A stretch of DNA of 64,000 nt from contig CANDNA010000004.1 in assembly GCA_947385955.1 (NCBI GenBank), positions 62,001-126,000 on the forward strand, read 5' to 3'. This DNA comes from an uncultured Clostridia bacterium (GTDB lineage: Bacteria > Bacillota > Clostridia > Lachnospirales > Lachnospiraceae). The notes beneath the pieces are model-generated. The model was not told where the DNA came from. It ran no database searches and worked only from the letters and a program-made list of their open reading frames with translations. Positions 61,658-64,000 of the stretch are shown piece after piece. The position numbers and the translations under genes were made by a program. Each line of letters begins with the position of its first letter. Position 1 is the stretch's first letter.

Positions 61658-62278
61658 CTATTGAAATCTTACCTTCATATATGCCTTGATTTCATCCATA
61701 CACCGTTCCATTCCCAGTTTACTGCTGTCCAGGCACAGATCGTAGTTTCTGGCATCCGTCCATTCTCTCCCGGTATAATGCTTATAATACTCTGCCCGTG
61801 CTTTATCCGTTTTCTGGATAAACTTTTTGATCTCTTTATCAGGCATGCTCAGTTTCTTTCTTGCCTGCTCAATACAATAGTCCTCCGGCGCATGAACAAA
61901 TACGCTCAGTACATTGTCATAATCCCGGAGCACATAGTCCGCACAACGTCCGATGATAATACAGGATTCTTCTTCCGCCAGCTCTTTGATCACCTTTGCC
62001 TGGTAATTGAACAGATTTTCCGTTGAAGTAAATTCTCCGCTTTCCGGCGGGATCAACTGTCCCTGATATATTTTTCTGGTGATCCGGAAAAGCGGGCTGT
62101 TTTTTACCTTTTCATCCGCTCCCGCAAACAGTCTTTCGTGAATGCCGCTCTCTTCCGATGCGATTTTCAGCAGTTCCTTATCATAATAGTGAATCCCCAG
62201 TTCCTTAGACAGCATCTCACCGATGGTACGTCCCCCGCTTCCATACTGTCTCGCAATGGTAATGACAACCTTCTCCAT
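61658..62278 (-). CDS. Cytidylate kinase-like family protein
   Basis: 206 residues with P-loop-like ITIARQYGSGGRTIGEMLS, and IIIGRCADYVLRDY, SVFVHAPEDYCIEQARK, ARNYDLCLDSSKLGME. This is the cytidylate-kinase-like family (PF13189), not the housekeeping Cmk. Kinase activity is assumed, the substrate unknown. GGGAGGAGATTAC precedes the ATG; 14 bases upstream of gntR and 20 downstream of livF, so it may belong to either operon. Confidence 0.88.
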   Translation of the reverse strand: MEKVVITIARQYGSGGRTIGEMLSKELGIHYYDKELLKIASEESGIHERLFAGADEKVKNSPLFRITRKIYQGQLIPPESGEFTSTENLFNYQAKVIKELAEEESCIIIGRCADYVLRDYDNVLSVFVHAPEDYCIEQARKKLSMPDKEIKKFIQKTDKARAEYYKHYTGREWTDARNYDLCLDSSKLGMERCMDEIKAYMKVRFQ

Positions 62279-62298
62279 GTAATCTCCTCCCTGTTTCC

Positions 62299-63009
62299 CT
62301 ATTCACCCAGATAAGCCTTTTTAATGGAATCATCCGCCAGAAGCGCATCCGCCCTGCCTTCCAGTACAATACTGCCTGTCTCCAGTACATATGCCCGGTC
62401 CGCAATGGACAGCGCTTTTTTCGCATTCTGCTCCACCAGCAGCACCGTCGTCCCGCTCTCGCTGACCTCTTTGATAATGTCAAAGATCTCATTGACAAAA
62501 ATCGGGGAAAGTCCCATAGAAGGCTCATCCATCAATATAATTTTCGGATGGGACATCAGCGCCCGCCCCATAGCCAGCATCTGCTGCTCGCCGCCGCTCA
62601 ATGTGCCGGCCATCTGGCCCTTCCGCTCTTCCAGTCTGGGAAATCTGTGGTATACCATCTGCAGCGTTTCTTCGATCTCATCCTTATCTTTCCTTGTATA
62701 AGCGCCCATACGAAGATTCTGAAGCACCGAAAGCTGGGCAAAAATCCTCCGCCCCTCCGGTACATGCGCCATCCCCATCGACACAATCTTATGTCCCGGT
62801 ACTTTGGTGATTTCCTTCCCTTCAAACAGCACACTTCCCTTCTTGGCAGGAAGCAGTCCGGTTACCGTATGCAGTGTGGTGGTCTTGCCCGCACCGTTTG
62901 CACCGATCAGAGCAATGACCTCACCCTCCTCTACTGTAAAGGAGATCCCCTTCAGCGCCTGAATCATGCCGTAATATACTTCCAGATTCTTTACTTCCAG
63001 CATCGCCAT
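62299..63009 (-). CDS. livF: Branched-chain amino acid ABC transporter ATPase LivF
   Basis: 236 residues. Walker A GANGAGKTTTLHTVTG, signature LSGGEQQMLAMGRAL, Walker B IILMDEPSMGLSP and the LivF-typical HVPEGRRIF. It energises uptake of branched-chain or related amino acids with LivG. AGGGAAAG precedes the ATG, 12 bases after livG. Confidence 0.94.
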   Translation of the reverse strand: MAMLEVKNLEVYYGMIQALKGISFTVEEGEVIALIGANGAGKTTTLHTVTGLLPAKKGSVLFEGKEITKVPGHKIVSMGMAHVPEGRRIFAQLSVLQNLRMGAYTRKDKDEIEETLQMVYHRFPRLEERKGQMAGTLSGGEQQMLAMGRALMSHPKIILMDEPSMGLSPIFVNEIFDIIKEVSESGTTVLLVEQNAKKALSIADRAYVLETGSIVLEGRADALLADDSIKKAYLGE

Positions 63010-63021
63010 CTTTCTTCCCTC

Positions 63022-63780
63022 CTATTCTCCCAGATATGCAGTGATGACCTGCGGATCATTCAGTACTGCCCCGGTTTCACCCTGCGCCAGGATACGCCCG
63101 AAATTCAGCACGGAAAGCGCCTCACAGATACCGGATACCAGCTTCATATCATGCTCGATCAGCAGAATCGTCATATCAAACCGGTCCCGGATCAGGCGGA
63201 TGGTATCCATCAGTTCCCTGGTCTCATTGGGATTCATGCCTGCCGCAGGCTCATCCAACAGCAGCAGTTTGGGATCCGTGGCAAGCGCCCTGGCAATCTC
63301 CAGTTTCCGCTGTTTGCCATAAGGGAGATTGGAAGCCAGAAAATCAGCTTCTCCGGCCAGATCAAACACTTCCAGAAGCTCTCTGGCACGCTCATTCATC
63401 TCTTTTTCCACCCTGCGGTAGGAAGGTGTACGGAAAATACCGGCCAGGGAGGAATATTGATAGTGATTGTGAAGCCCCACCTTCACATTGTCCAGCACCG
63501 ACATGCCTTTAAACAGACGGATGTTCTGAAACGTCCTGGCAATTCCGGCTTTGTTGATCTCTATGGTCTTTTTGCCTGTAATGTCGGTACCGTCCAGCCG
63601 GATAATCCCCTCATTGGGCTTATAAACGCCGGTCAGCAGATTAAACACCGTGGTTTTCCCTGCCCCGTTGGGACCGATCAGGCCATAGAGCTGTCCTTTT
63701 TCAATATGGATTTCAAAATCATCCACGGCCCGGAGGCCGCCAAATGAGATACACAGATTTTGTACGTCTAACAATGCCAT
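63022..63780 (-). CDS. livG: Branched-chain amino acid ABC transporter ATPase LivG
   Basis: 252 residues. Walker A GPNGAGKTTVFNLLTG, the LivG-typical ARTFQNIRLFKGMSVLDNV, a signature region LPYGKQRKLEIARAL, and Walker B LLLLDEPAAGMNPNET. Preceded by AAAGGAGTAGAATA. Partner ATPase of livF. Confidence 0.94.
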   Translation of the reverse strand: MALLDVQNLCISFGGLRAVDDFEIHIEKGQLYGLIGPNGAGKTTVFNLLTGVYKPNEGIIRLDGTDITGKKTIEINKAGIARTFQNIRLFKGMSVLDNVKVGLHNHYQYSSLAGIFRTPSYRRVEKEMNERARELLEVFDLAGEADFLASNLPYGKQRKLEIARALATDPKLLLLDEPAAGMNPNETRELMDTIRLIRDRFDMTILLIEHDMKLVSGICEALSVLNFGRILAQGETGAVLNDPQVITAYLGE

Positions 63781-63829
63781 TATTCTACTCCTTTGTCATA
63801 ACAGACCTGCGGGTCTTTTGCTTCTGCCT

Positions 63830-64000
63830 TTATTTACCAGTGGATTGCCCGGAACCGGAAGGCAGATGCAGCAGACGCTTCCATGAATACCGTTCTCTGA
63901 ATTCGACGGCTTTCGGGCTCCAGTTAAACAACATCATGGCAATCAGAACCACCGCATAAATCAGCATACGATAGTCGCTCAGGCCCCGCAGCAGCTCCGG
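63830..64000 (-). CDS. livM: Branched-chain amino acid ABC transporter permease LivM (partial, 3' end)
   Basis: The last 56 residues only (PELLRGLSDYRMLIYAVVLI, FNWSPKAVEFRERYSW, ending SGSGQSTGK). The RMLIYAVVLIAMMLF helix is the final membrane segment of LivM. The gene starts beyond the right edge. The stop is 50 bases before livG, fitting the usual livM-livG-livF order. Confidence 0.85.
   Translation of the reverse strand, partial: PELLRGLSDYRMLIYAVVLIAMMLFNWSPKAVEFRERYSWKRLLHLPSGSGQSTGK

Noticed and set aside
1-64000. tRNA, rRNA, prophage, insertion sequences with transposase, and CRISPR-Cas.
   Set aside because: I looked for these on both strands and found nothing I could support; only small repeat elements without proteins are present.

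Overview
This window looks like part of the chromosome of a spore-forming member of the Lachnospiraceae (Bacillota, Clostridia). The evidence is a complete spoIIIAA-AH operon, spoIVB, a Spo0A-type DNA-binding protein, a SCIFF peptide with its radical SAM maturase, a fused SecDF, a PASTA kinase/PP2C pair, strong AGGAGG-type ribosome binding sites and a base composition near 50% GC. I see no rRNA, tRNA, CRISPR array, transposase or phage gene. Most genes are on the minus strand. The plus-strand genes are rqcH, a GrcA-like gene, a DUF4397 repeat protein and a CNNM-family membrane protein.

Layout. 1-2111: a MoxR-type AAA+ ATPase overlapping a DUF5682 gene that runs off the left edge. 2112-2627: a gene-free stretch holding a 296-bp inverted-repeat (foldback) element. 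2628-5238: a secreted SGNH hydrolase and a DUF5722 protein. 5519-8796: rqcH, then glgA on the other strand. 9012-9527: a Spo0A-like protein that keeps the DNA-binding domain but has lost most of its receiver domain. 9652-12802: a TPR-DUF4037-DUF4125 protein and a YdeI-family protein preceded by a 60-bp tandem duplication. 13089-23359: the classic clostridial block spoIVB, recN, argR, nadK, tlyA, dxs, ispA, xseB, xseA, nusB, asp23. 23438-26320: a transglutaminase-like lipoprotein and prfC. 26487-31538: the spoIIIA operon. 31712-34426: grcA-like, lgt, ychF and a small membrane protein. 34509-46710: one long envelope/translation operon read murE, priA, def, fmt, yugP-like, rsmB, rlmN, stp, prkC, rsgA. 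47075-48079: a repeat protein with a sigma-K-like promoter. 48139-55495: TIGR04086 membrane protein, scfA, scfB, secDF, recJ and an acyltransferase. 55613-57499: a CNNM/CBS membrane protein fused to a prolyl-tRNA editing (YbaK/ProX) domain. 57533-61643: a sugar-acid catabolic cluster (dehydratase, GntP permease, GntR regulator). 61658-64000: a cytidylate-kinase-like gene and the end of a branched-chain amino acid ABC operon (livF, livG, partial livM).

The two most unusual objects are the CNNM-ProX fusion and the receiver-truncated Spo0A. The expected full-length spo0A is not next to spoIVB. Other points of interest are the foldback element at 2273-2568, the SCIFF locus with an intergenic perfect hairpin, the free-standing glycyl-radical domain protein, and the structured repeats in front of recJ and the YdeI gene. 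All family assignments come from reading the translated sequence by eye, not from a database search.
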